A stretch of 64,000 nucleotides of DNA from Diphasiastrum complanatum (Eukaryota; Streptophyta; Lycopodiopsida; Lycopodiales; Lycopodiaceae): the NCBI GenBank assembly GCA_029204225.1, contig CM055095.1, positions 66,551,940-66,615,939 on the forward strand, read 5' to 3'. This document shows positions 11,720-26,700 of this stretch, piece after piece. Each line of letters starts with the position of its first letter. The stretch's first letter is position 1. Under the pieces are notes generated by a model. The model was not told the DNA's origin. It did not search any database and saw only the letters and a program-made list of their open reading frames with translations. Position numbers and translations under genes: made by a program.

Positions 11720-12399
11720 GATCACTTAATGGTGTATCTACCTTTTGCCAAAATGTACTTTCTGGTTTGTCAGTTCATCCTCTCCCACTCTTGCATAAAA
11801 TTTTTGAAGGAGTCCTCTGCTGCAGACCTTTGCCATTTGATGAAAACAGATCAGTCTGAAAGTGGCAGTGCCTCGATGTAATTCTGCTGGTAGGTACAAT
11901 TACGACGAATTTTGAGTCCTTAAATGAAAATAATTTTTTTCAGAACCCCCTAAATTTCTCCACAATTCAGTAGTGTGGAATTATATCAGAACTATCACAT
12001 TTGTGTTGACTCTGAGTAACATATTTATTCACAAGGGAATCTCCTTAATTGCTTAATATTTCGTTTTGAGACAGTACAGTTGTGTCTGTAGATTATCAGT
12101 CCAATTTTTATAGCACTTCTCAGTTTACATCCAATTCGACAGTGTATTTTTCTTGTGCATGTCCTTAAACTTATGCATTCATGGATGGAGTTACTTTACA
12201 ATTGTTACAGCACACTAATTAGCTGGAACATATCTGGGCTGTGGAAATTTTAAAGGCTTATACTTATCAAAGGCTTTACTCCTATATTCTCCTTCGTTAT
12301 CCGTTCGTAGCTTCTTTATTTTCTTCCATGTTTCTGACTTAGCTCGAATCTTAAATTTGGTTCTTTAACATTTTCAGCACTTGTCCTTTGGACTTCATG
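11720..12399 (+). other. 3' flank of the Mpv17-like gene
   Basis: The region after the stop probably contains the 3' UTR. No clear AATAAA signal or other gene was recognised before the copia fragment. Confidence 0.35.
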
Positions 12400-12640
12400 G
12401 GTTTGACATGCACCATTCAATTGTAATCATCGATAAAGGTTACGAAGTACTTAGATCCTCCCAAGGATATGACTTCCATCGGTCCACAAATGTCAGAGTG
12501 AACTAACTTTAACAACTCATGCAGTACGCCACCTATTTCATTTTAGTAGTACTAGTGTTAGGTGACTATTTCCCATTTCCTGGGACTAGAGCGAAGGCAA
12601 AGAGTGGCAAGTCCAGCTTGTAAAAGTTATCTTCTACAAT
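12400..12640 (-). mobile_element. Copia integrase fragment
   Basis: The minus strand encodes [15 protein letters not shown], then [13 protein letters not shown], the start of a Ty1/copia integrase core. Only this piece of the element is recognisable. It is old and broken, and lies downstream of the Mpv17-like gene in the opposite orientation. Confidence 0.65.
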
Positions 12641-12865
12641 TTTTTGCCTGAGAGAGAGTCAGATTTTAGACAATGAGCTTGTTCTATATGCATACTTAGG
12701 CACAAAATATTGTGCCCATTGTGGTTTGTATTGCACCTTCAGCACATCATATATGTTGAGCTTTCCAGTAGATGGTTAATTACATGTTACCTTTATGGTC
12801 CAGTCAAAGGGAAAAAAAAATCTGGCGTTTTGCAATTATCAGCAGAATATTGTGAACATGAGCCA

Positions 12866-12868
<3 letters not shown>

Positions 12869-12926
<58 letters not shown>

Positions 12927-12937
12927 AAGAAAGAAAG
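12869..12937 (+). repeat. (GA)n then (GAAA)n microsatellite
   Basis: About 26 GA units pass directly into four GAAA units, ending close to the LINE ORF1-like fragment. Confidence 0.95.
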
Positions 12938-13137
12938 CTTTATTAACGTCTTTTCCATGCCAAAAGGCGTATAAGACGAACAAGTACATCAGATAAATGT
13001 GGAACCAAGACGGAGCAATGCCGTCAACAACATAACTAAATCAAAATTAACTAAGAAGAGGATAATGTCCAGGATTATATGGTACGTAGACCATTTACAA
13101 ACTCAACTGGCATCTCTTCAGTGCTCGAACTCTCTCA

Positions 13138-13581
13138 CTAACTCTGAACAGTCTCAAATATCTCTTTAATAGCAGCAGGTTTAATATCTACGAAACGAAT
13201 GATACCATCCCTGTAGATCAACCGCTTTCCATTCGTTAGAGCCGCCTGTTTTGCTTTCTTCTGTTCTTGAACCTGAATGAAAGTAAGGTCTTCATCCAGG
13301 TATATCGTGGTGCCCCGCAGTGTAGATCTCTTCCCTAGCGTTGCATGACGACCAGGGGCAGAGGCAAAGCGTATAACAAGAGTACTTGGATCTCTCTTAG
13401 GCCGCCATGCAGTATCCATATCTTTCTGGTGGTGTTGAAGACTCTCTTCAAGAAACTTTTTAGCTTCACCAACAACATCATGGGAGTTCGAAATACCTCT
13501 GACTCGGACATTAAGAGCCTTTTGCTCTCGCAAACGGCTCTGGGTGAACGTAGCTGAGATAAAAGGAGGTGGAGGTGGTAT
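13138..13581 (-). pseudogene. LINE ORF1-like RNA-binding protein fragment
   Basis: A minus-strand frame of about 147 codons is open from 13581 and has no ATG; it ends at a stop near 13138. It reads PPPPPFISATF, then KALNVRVRGISNSHDVVGEA, a WRPKRDPSTLVIRFA strand, and LRGTTIYLDEDLT followed by a Lys/Ala/Gln helix and RLIYRDGIIRFVDIKP. This order (glob-like strand, VIRF, ...IYLDEDLT...YRDG) matches my memory of the ORF1 RNA-binding protein that precedes the endonuclease/reverse transcriptase in plant L1-like LINEs. No endonuclease or reverse transcriptase follows on this strand, so it is a truncated copy. An Asp/Glu-coding and (GA)n stretch lies just upstream on the same strand. Identity rests on motif recall only. 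Confidence 0.45.
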
Positions 13582-13712
13582 TCACTACTAGCAAGAATAG
13601 GATCTGACGGAGATATATGGATTGCAACTGGAATAGAAGGTGAAGGTGAAGGTGGGTCTGAAATGGATGAAGAAGACGATGAGGCAGATGAAGAAGATGA
13701 TGATGGACCAGT

Positions 13713-13716
<4 letters not shown>

Positions 13717-13801
<85 letters not shown>
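13717..13801 (+). repeat. (GA)n microsatellite
   Basis: About 42 uninterrupted GA units. Confidence 0.95.
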
Positions 13802-17090
<3,289 letters not shown>

Positions 17091-20000
17091 AAACATCTTG
17101 ACAAAGGGCCCATTTTGAATTCTAATATCCCCTAATGCTGGTCTCCCAATTAGATCCTCTCGATCATGGCCTGCACTTGTAACCAAGATGCCCTCACATC
17201 CAAGCATATCACATAGATGTCATCATACATCTTCAAAAGATCTCTCACGATCTTCTAAGTGCTCCAAGCTTCATCTCTGATGTATCTCCCAAAAAAAGCC
17301 ATGCTCCAAGACATCCTATCCTATAAGCCATGAAAGCTGATTTTCATCCATTCCACATGCAATGAATGTATGCAAACCTCATCATAGGCTATACCTGAGT
17401 AACTCACCCATCTTCCAGAGATACTGATGATAATCTGTCTGTCCTACATCCCATGTAGGCTCAACTTCCCATGCTTGACATTGCCAACTCTGATTTGACC
17501 AGTATATAGGCCTCCCACCAAGGAGCCTATCTCTCCATTGTATCCATCATGTCAACCAAACCAAAGCAAATGCAAACTAGATCCAAACATTGTGATAAAC
17601 AACTCACCCACAATATTTTATCATACTAGGTAGGATAGCTCCACCAGAACCATGTACCTTGTACCATCTAATCACTAAGCATCCATTACTCGCTGATAGC
17701 TCCCCAAGAATCTGTCCACCTGTAGTGCAACTAGACTCCAACTGGATCTAACCAACAAGCTACATCCTGCTTACCAAATTGATACATAACAAACAACACG
17801 TGACACCAACCTGGAGATCACTGTGCATATAACCATGCAGCTCACCTGATCACTCGCCAAAGTATCAATTGTCACTCCCTGAGCAACCATCTCCATCCTT
17901 GCTGACTCACAACCATGGGCATGTTGAATCCACATCACCTCAGAATGCACTCCATGCCCTCAAGATATGTACCACCTCTAGGTACACTCAATGCCACCTA
18001 CCTCCAGGTAGGCTTGACCCATCCCTAGGTCACCATCCTATTGTCCAAGTCGATCGCCAAAGCATCACCTGCTCCTCCTGGCTTCTAGCAGTGTCGCTCG
18101 CTCTCCCTGGCTATGTGGCACTCGACACCATACCAACACAAGCTCATCTATGAGATGCCGCTCACGAGATTTTGAGACTAATGTCTCCCTGATCATACTG
18201 AGGTATATGGCTCTGAGTGAGTTTCTAGGCTATCTAATCTCACCGGCCTGTGAATCTGAACCATACAGGTTTCAACATCTGTACCAAGCCTAGCTCCCCA
18301 TCGATGCCAATGCCAATGACTAGCGCCCTGCTTTAATGCCAACCTATACTCCTAAATAAGCACACTCTAAAGTCCTCACCATCAGTGTCCCCTGTAGTAG
18401 ATCGCTAGCAAAACACCCATCTTAGTGTTTGCCCTCCGATCGCACCCAACCGTGCGATCTCCATTAGCTCTCCAACCTAGAATTGGCTCCCAAAGCTTCA
18501 TGCTTTGCTCGTTTGCATTTGCAGCTTTCTGATTTCATCATGAATCACCCCTATAAGTCCTATCCAATGACTCAAGTCCAAGTTGAAATACCGGCCCCTA
18601 ATGATCATCCCATGTCATCGTGTAGTGCTATCCCTATCAAGTATCCCAATGACATCCCTGATCACGAAGATCTGAGCATCTACCCTGTAGTGCCCACCTG
18701 TATTCCCTGGGCCAACCTAGATCCAACCTGCTCCTGTGAATGGTTCCAAACCACTCCCTAAAAATACACTGAGATGTCATGAACTCCAAAGCGACCATCA
18801 AGTCCCTCACAATGTACCATGTATGCCAACATCCCTCCAAGTGAATCTATGAGATCTTCCATGGCCCAAACCAAACGATCTGCACCATGTCATTATTGGA
18901 ATTTGCATCCCTGATGCAATATTGATACGACAAATTGACTTGACACACCCAAAATAGGCAGTTGAAGTGTACCTCTTCGATGACAAACCTGATACTGCTT
19001 CACAGCTAAATTGACTTGATTTGAAATGACTTACCAACTACAAAACTTCGAAATCATCACAAACACCACTCTCCAAGAGTCTCCAAAGTGTGATTATTGA
19101 CATGTTGATCTTCATCTCCCATGTGTCCCACGCACAACTCGTCCAATGCAAGTCTGCTATCTTGCCCAATGGCTTCCAATTGGCACCACCTCGTACTTCC
19201 ATCACCCATGACCACCAAAATGTGTGTACCTCCAAGCTAGCTCATATTTCCATCTGAACGAGAAAATTCCAAGCTACAGATGCATGTGTCAATGCAGCTA
19301 TTACCTGACTTGACACTGTCACTACCGATCATGGATGTGAGAGCGTTCCCCCAAAATGCCACTTGACGTTAGTTGGTTCGAACCCCAAGAGTTGAACTTG
19401 ATCACAAGAAATTTTCACCTGTAACCAGCATACCGTGCCTACCTCTCACCTGTGATTGCTTGCCCTCTCAAAATTGTTGCCAATGATGAGTAGTCACGCC
19501 ACCAAACTGCACTTCCGTCGCTAATATTAGCTTTCTCCACACAATTCCACTACCATTTGCTCCCATACTACATTTACCGCTTCCAAACACCCTGTTACCC
19601 TATCAAGAGTAAGCAATAATGATTTAGAAGTGATTATGCCTCATTGTACTGCCCTTTGGCAAGTTTCACTAGCCAAAAATTGCCCCCAAATTTGGCCCTA
19701 CGGTACCCAAACGGCGAATGTAGCCCATCACTAGGTCACCTGCACTTCGCTTACTAGAATGGTGATGAAAACTCCTTGAAACGCGTTTCTCCCTGCTGTA
19801 TGATGTCACTTTGTCTGCTGGCTCTTAGCAACCAGTTTCAGGGGCCATTTTGGCCCAATCATTGCCAAAAAGAGGTGCTTTCTAGCCAAAGATAGGCCTC
19901 TCCAAAGATTGCCCTTGCAAAATGAACTGGAACTTCAATCTGAAGTTTTTTCAATGAAGAAATGATGTTTCTGCCCTTCGGGTCCCTTTTGGCCCTTTCA

Positions 20001-20572
20001 TGTGAGAATTTCTAATGAAGAAATAACATATTCTTCCCTTCAAGGCACTTCGGGCCCTTTCACATGCCATTCAATGGCTTATCTAGATCCAACGGTTCCT
20101 GTGACCTACAATTACCATCGTTGATCTTCCTTGATCTCCATCGTACAATCATAGTCTTCCATATGCATCGAACTAGTTTCCTCCAAACTCTACACCCCTG
20201 CGACCACTATAGGTCCATTTCCGCTGGTCGCGCATGAGCACTACAAGCTCCCCTCCACCTCTCTCTTCATGCTTCAGTTGTGGCTCTTATCTTATGCTCC
20301 AGCAATGGCCTCCTGATCCGCAACCCACCGTGGCTACTTGAAAGCCAGGTCACGCTGATATGGTGCCTCTCTGTTGATGCTTATAGAGCCAAAAACCATA
20401 TAATACTGAGAGAAAACAACACTTTTTTCCTACAAATCCTAGCAGGCTTCTTCCATAATCCGAAAGAGACAATTGCTCCACCATGGCTCAAATGGCTGAC
20501 CATGGCCTCTTAGTCACTCCTTGGAAGCACCAGGGCACCCTGTTATATGATCTTACATCATCAAAAAGAAAG
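17091..20572. other. Long C-rich anonymous region, probable old repeat
   Basis: About 3.4 kb noticeably richer in C on the + strand (many CACCTG, CCAAC, CATCC words) than the A/T-rich surroundings. Only short chance frames are present. The composition contrast suggests an old inserted element, but no domain, terminal repeat or internal period is clear. It is cut at its right end by the Ty3 element; 30322 onward continues it. Confidence 0.3.
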
Positions 20573-21397
20573 TGTTAGCAACTATGCTAACACAGAGAAA
20601 ATAAAAAAAGAAAGAAATAAAACTCTGTGGCATGTGTTTTGTAAGACCACGTATGAGTATCTGTCAATAAACTTCAGCCATGGCATGTGTTTTGTAAGTC
20701 CATGAGTAGAAGCTTAAATAATAATAAAATAGCTTAAACTTAGATTTAGAACTTAGACTTAGGAAACTTAAGATTAGAGATATTTTATCTTAAGTTTTCC
20801 TAAGTTAAGAAATTTGAAATTCTAAATCCTAAGTTAGAAGTTCTAGAAAGGCTAGAAACAGATTAGTCCCATAAGTTAGTAGACACTTATGGAAGACCCT
20901 CCTTGCCATACAAGGAGAGGTATTTGCATTGTAAACAACACTTTTGAGATTAAGCTATCTTGCTCTCTATTTTAGAGAATTATCATTATATTTCATTTGT
21001 GTTCCCCTTGGAAAGGTGCATAGCTTGAGGGAAGGTGCTCGGGCCTCCTCTTGCCTCCTTTTCATCGGTTTTATTGTGGCATGTTCATTACTGCTTATTT
21101 GCTTAGCATTAGCCGCAATCTCATTTTATTACCCTTTGGATGTTAATCTAGGATTTAGTTTAATCACTTTGCTAGTTGGGTAAGCCTTAGTAAGGTTTTA
21201 TATTTTGTCATCTAAGTTAATTTCATTTCTATTTCGAGCACCAGTTGGATAAGCCTTAGTGCATCATCATTGTTTTATTTTCGCACTCTATCTAAACTTT
21301 GGTAAAAAAAACTTAGAAAGCGGACGATCCTCTCTATACGACATCACATCGTTAGTAGATCTAGCCAAACATTGACAAACTAGATTTACTTCCAACA
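20573..21397 (+). repeat. 5' LTR of the Ty3 element
   Basis: 825 bp, TG...CA, matched by 29559-30321 nearly throughout. The 3' copy is shorter because of one internal length difference. Confidence 0.92.
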
Positions 21398-21398
21398 T

Positions 21399-21413
21399 TG
21401 GTGACGTTGCCGC
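21399..21413 (+). promoter_or_regulatory. tRNA-Asp-like primer-binding site
   Basis: TGGTGACGTTGCCGC lies directly after the 5' LTR and resembles the complement of the plant tRNA-Asp 3' end (TGGCGCCGTTGCCGG), with a few mismatches. Confidence 0.6.
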
Positions 21414-22266
21414 TTTTTAAGTAATTTTTTTTTTACCTAGCTTCTTCTCCTTTTTTTGTGTATTTTTTGCTTCCGTGTTGTATGTTTGCTTGTGTGCTTG
21501 TCTCTATCTACTAACAAATAGCAAATAGCACGCGTCGTCTCTCTAGGTCCTACACGAGCTGCGGAGCAACTTCTTTAACTGGGGGGAAGCAACAAAAAAG
21601 TCAACTTGGCCATTTTCTACAAAAGAAGTGACCCAAGAGACCCTTTTCACAACCAAAAAGGTATATCAGAATTCGTCAGCCTGTCTGCAGCCCTAACAGA
21701 CCCTGATCTTTCATTTTATCACCTCCACGAATTTTGACCACAATCAGATTTTGAGAAAACAGCCTGATATACTGTCAAAATCCCTTATTTCTCACCCAAA
21801 TCTTTGTCCTAGAATTTGCCAGCTTCACTGAGGCTAAATCTCATCAAGATCAGTCCTCCAGCAGCTCCGCAAATTCTATCTCAGAGATTTTTCCCGTTCA
21901 TTGTCAGAAAATCACATTTTTTTTTTTCATATTCCCTATCTGCCAATCAAACCTCTCTATTAGAATTTGCCATCCAGCCTAAGAATTTGTTTTCAAAAAG
22001 CACGATTTCCCTGTCCTACCCGCGAATTTTGAAACGTCAATTATCTCCCAAAAAATCTAAAAAAATCACTATTCTGACATTCAGAACTCTTTGTCAAAAT
22101 TCACGAGTATTACAATTAGAATTATCTGCCTCTCCACGATTTCTCAGCCTGTCCGCGGATTCTATCACATCCAACAAGACCAGTTTTTTTCCTACACTAT
22201 CCATTCTGCAAGCAAACTGCCCTTTTGCCAAGTACAATACTGTCCTGCTCATCTGTATTCTACATC

Positions 22267-23500
22267 ATGTCTCGTGACTGTGCCGAATCTTCTAATCTAA
22301 CTCCTCTACGACTAGAACAAATAATTGATCTTGCTTCTTGGACAACCCTCAAGAACACTCTCATCAAGCATTTCAAACCATCCAAACTGACTCAGAGCCC
22401 GTTCATTTAAATTACTCATATCAAGATGTGTTGCGAAGAATATGTCTGAAACTACATTGAGCGTTTTAAACGTCTCAAAGTAGAATGCGTTGATGAAAAT
22501 ATCACCGAACAAATGGCCATAAAACTATTCTTAGTTGGATTGCCTAAAAACATCCACCGTGAACTCAAACCAGTTGACCTTTATGATCAACTTGAAGATG
22601 TGATGACCGATGCTATCCGTGAGGAAGATGAAGGTTCCGATGATGACTTTGACCATCGTGAAAAGAAATCTAAAGATCCAGACCGTCCTAATCACCCGAA
22701 GTTTGATAATATTGCTCAATCTTCTGAACTTCTACATCAAATGAAAACCTGGCAAAAAGCTCAACAATCTCATATGGATAAACTCACTGCCGATTTTCAA
22801 ACCGCCATGAAACAAATTGCTGAGAAATCCTTTCCAGCAAGGGAAAATGTCTGGTGTCCAATCTGCTCACAACATCACACTGCTAATGAAAGCTCTCAAT
22901 TGTGATATCATTTCCCAGCAACCACCAGACCCACCATCTATCGAGCTTACCGCCCTTACCCGCCACAACAACCTGTGCCACGACCAAGGGTTTACCATTT
23001 ACGACCACCTGCACCAAATCAATACCCATCCCCCCGTCAACAGTTTGTTATTAACCAACCTGCCCCACAAAACGCTGTCCATTATCTTGATCAGAATACC
23101 ATCGATCCAGCCACCTACTATGTGGAAGACAATACTCAACCGCAGTACTCTATTGAGACGATTGTTTATTACACCTATGATTCGAATGCTCAGCCAGTGG
23201 ATCCCAATGCCCAAGCTTACAATCCAAACCAAGCTATCTTTGCCGCACATCAACTACCCTCAATACGAGGCTGCTTTGTCTGTGCAACTAAACATCCTAG
23301 TATTCTCTTCCCAGATAAACTCCGCTTTCCTCCAGCTTGTAGAAACTGTGGTATTGAACATCACATAAAGGACTGCCCATCCCGATCTAAGCCAGTCGCT
23401 CCTGTCTGTTCAGTGCAAGTAGAAACCTTACTAATCGAAACACATCCTGCTTGGGTCTTGACTCGGGCACAAACCCAACGCCAAACCCCTACACTTGCAC
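22267..23500 (+). mobile_element. Ty3 gag region with zinc knuckle
   Basis: A capsid-type helical region (FLVGLPKNIHRELKP, then an acidic linker) is followed by a proline-rich stretch and a CX2CX4HX4C zinc knuckle (CRNCGIEHHIKDC, about 23338-23376). Part of a broken element. Confidence 0.7.
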
Positions 23501-23869
23501 CTAACAGAACTCAACTGTAGGCTATTCCTCCAAGTAATGATTCAACTCCGATAGTTTACTCTCACCCATCTGAAGAAATTCGGCTGCATCATGAGTATCG
23601 CTAGAAAATCCGCAGACCAACAATATTCCTCTTCCCTGAAAGTACCTCGCAAGCCCTTTGAAAGCAAAACCCTTGAAAGTACCGAAGCTTGGGGAGATTT
23701 ACTACAAGCCAATGTCACTCTTCCCTTGCATGTACTCTTGAAGACTGCTGGCCAGTGGAAACAACAGGTCCCATCCAATACCACCACCGCTATTGACGAG
23801 TTTTGCCTGAAATGCCCTTACATCTAACCAATCCACTCAACAAACAAGGCAACATCAAAATCCCAGCTA

Positions 23870-24150
23870 CCCATCATCAATTCCGTGAAGTTTTAGCAAT
23901 ACTCGATGGAGGTTCCGGGGTTAATTTCCTTTCCACATCCCTCATGATGGAATGGAATCTGAACAACAAACTAGCCAAACCTACTTGTCAGCTTCGGATG
24001 GCTGATCAAAGTGTGGTCCGACCTACCGGTTTCCTTCCACACGTGCTGATCAAACTAGGAGGCCTCAAGTTTTCTGTTGATCTCATAGTACTTGATATTC
24101 CTAATAATGCCTATTCTTATGAATTACTACTTGGACGTCCGCGGCTCACC
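23870..24150 (+). mobile_element. Ty3 aspartic protease region
   Basis: The segment around AILDGGSGVNFLS occupies the place of the retropepsin active-site loop, followed by LLLGRPRL, the second protease signature. Part of a broken element. Confidence 0.65.
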
Positions 24151-25319
24151 AATGCACGAGTCGTTCATGACTGGAGCAAAGGCCGAGTCACTTTTGAAAA
24201 TCGTGACAGTTTTGTCACCATTGACTCAACAGGTAAACTCAAACCTGCACGCATCCATGATGAGGGATACTCACCCACCAACTCAGTATTTGAGCCATAC
24301 CAATCCAGCCACGAAAAAGGTCATTATGTTAAATCTACTGATATCATAAACTGGAGTCATAGTCTAGCTACCATTGATTGTGTGAATGCCGATTATTGTG
24401 CCTAGCATTAGGATAATTGTACCTCTCCACTCTCGATCGATCACGACCAATTACCTGATCTGGATACACCTATCATCAATATCAATTTTATTGATATTCT
24501 TCCACACCATGATGAACTGCTAAATGTTGCATGGCTACCTACTAATGAATCAGAGAATTTATTCATTGATGATGAGAATGTCTTACAAATTCAGAATTGC
24601 CCAAAAGATATGGACATTTCTGATATTCAGATCCTCAACTATATGGAAGCACTCCCACTTAGGACCTATCCACAACATGCTTCCAAGGTGGAACCAGCTG
24701 CCAAGGTTGCAATTGACAAAACCTGAGACAAAATTCTACCGTCCCAAATGCCCACACTATCCATGTGATCTTTGTGAGGAGGAGACTATCTTTCAAATTG
24801 ATGACGAGATCCTCCATGACATACCAACTATCCCTCATCCACACACATCTCCACCACCAAAACCTCAACCACGTGGTCATACTATGAAAGAGAAAATGAA
24901 AAAACCACCTCAAATTCAACCGTCAGGTGACCTCATCATTGTTTGGAAAGTTTCTGAGATTGCCTCTAGTCCTAGACCGGTCCCCAAGAAATTCCAAGCA
25001 CCATCTCGGCAAGAGAAAGGCAAGGCTCCCCTCGAATCTCCAGCCCATGATGTTCCTGCATACTTTAAGGACTATACGATCGAGGATGTCACAATCCAAT
25101 TACCCCAAGCTCAACGTGAGCCAACTGGTAATTCACCCTACGAAGGCCCTGCACAAACCATAACCCTTTCCCTGAGTGAGCCAAATGAAACCAACGAATA
25201 TCTTGTCCACGTCGGAGCTCTTCTCAATTGCGAACAACGCAGACAGCTTGAAAAGCTCTTGCAAAAATAGCGGCATGTCTTTGTCTGGACCTATAAAGTC
25301 ATGAAAGGCGTCTCACCCC

Positions 25320-25680
25320 AAGTAGCTGTGCATCGTATCCCGCTTAAACCGGGTATGAGACCCACTGCGAGTCGTCCATATAGATGCAATCCCATCTATA
25401 AGGCCAAGATCAAAGAAGAATTACAACTCCTCTTAGATGCGGGATTTATCTATGAAATTGAGCATACTGAGTGGGTCTCCCCAATTGTCATCGTCCCCAA
25501 GAAAAATGAAAAACTTCGCATCTGTGTCGATTTTAAGAAACTTAACGTCATCACTGAACGTGATCATTTTCCATTACCTTTCGGAGAATCCATCTTAGAA
25601 AATCTAGTAGGAGATGAGGCTTACTCCTTCTTAGATGGCTTTAGAGGATACAATATGATCCAAATCACTACTAAGAAAAT
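25320..25680 (+). mobile_element. Ty3 reverse transcriptase, partial
   Basis: Recognisable early palm/finger motifs: RPYRCNP, ELQLLLDAGFIYEIEHTEWV, SPIVIVPKKNEKLRICVDFK and LNVITERDHFPLPF, then FLDGFRGYNMIQI. The domain is incomplete. Confidence 0.85.
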
Positions 25681-25684
25681 TCTC

Positions 25685-26700
25685 TTGGCCGGTTTTTGGT
25701 GGCCAACACTCTTCAAGGATACGCCCAATTACACTAAGGGTTGTGATGTCTGCCAACGCACAAAACGCTTTCAAAAAACAGACTACATGCCTTTACATCC
25801 CGTAACCACTGATCAAGCTTTCCAAAAATGGGAAATTGATTATGTCGGACCTATTAGTCTTGCTGCTCGACATACACAATCTCATTACATCACAGTAGCT
25901 ATAGACTATTGCACCAAATGGGCTGAAGCAAGAGTTGTTCACAATGCTGACGCTCATTCTACCGCCAAATTTCTCTATGAACAGGTTATAGTTCGGTTCG
26001 AATGTCCTCTAGAGCTTATCAATGATAGGGGTACACATTTCCTTAACTCTGTCATAGCAGATCTTCTTTCCAAATTTTTTGTAGTACATCGCAAAAGTTC
26101 TCCATACTATCCACGCTGCAATGGCCAGGCAGAATCCACCAATCAAATCCTATGTGGAATTCTCACCAAAATCGTCGAATCCAGCCGATCTGATTGGGAA
26201 CTCAAACTCCATGCTGCTCTCTGGGCTTATCGCACCACCCCGAAGTGAGCTACAAGCTTAAACCCTTTCCAGCTCACATATGGCCAAGAAGCCATTATGT
26301 CTGTGGAATTACATATCCCCTCCCTTCGAGTATCCTATAACCTTGAGCTTGATACTCCTCAGAATCTAGCAAATAGGTTATTCCATCTGGAGCAACTTTG
26401 TGAAACACGAAGGATCAGTATCCATGCTCAACAAGTCCACAAACGATGACAAAAGCATGGCATAATCGATCATTGAAACTTAGAGATTTTCAGATTGGAG
26501 ATAGGGTCCTGCTATACCAGGCCAAAGCCTTCAAAGGCAAACTGAAATTTTCTAGCCAAGGACCTTACGTCATTAAAAAAATCTTTGCCTTTGGATATTT
26601 CCAACTCCAAACCCTTCAAGGCAATATCCTCGACACTGTGGTCAATGGGAGTCGACTGAGAACGTACAATGAACCCTGTTTTTATCTTGATATGTATTAG
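25685..26700 (+). mobile_element. Ty3 integrase region with GPY module
   Basis: A zinc-binding end (CDVCQR), then the core: WEIDYVGPI, AIDYCTKWAEA, NDRGTHF and GQAESTNQ give the D, D and E landmarks. Downstream, GDRVLLYQAK...GPYVIKKI (about 26500-26580) is the GPY/F module typical of Ty3/gypsy. No chromodomain is seen after it. Confidence 0.85.

Noticed and set aside
21816-22277. 153-codon + frame in the Ty3 leader
   Set aside because: Lies in the untranslated leader; Ser/Leu/Ile-rich with no gag-like feature.
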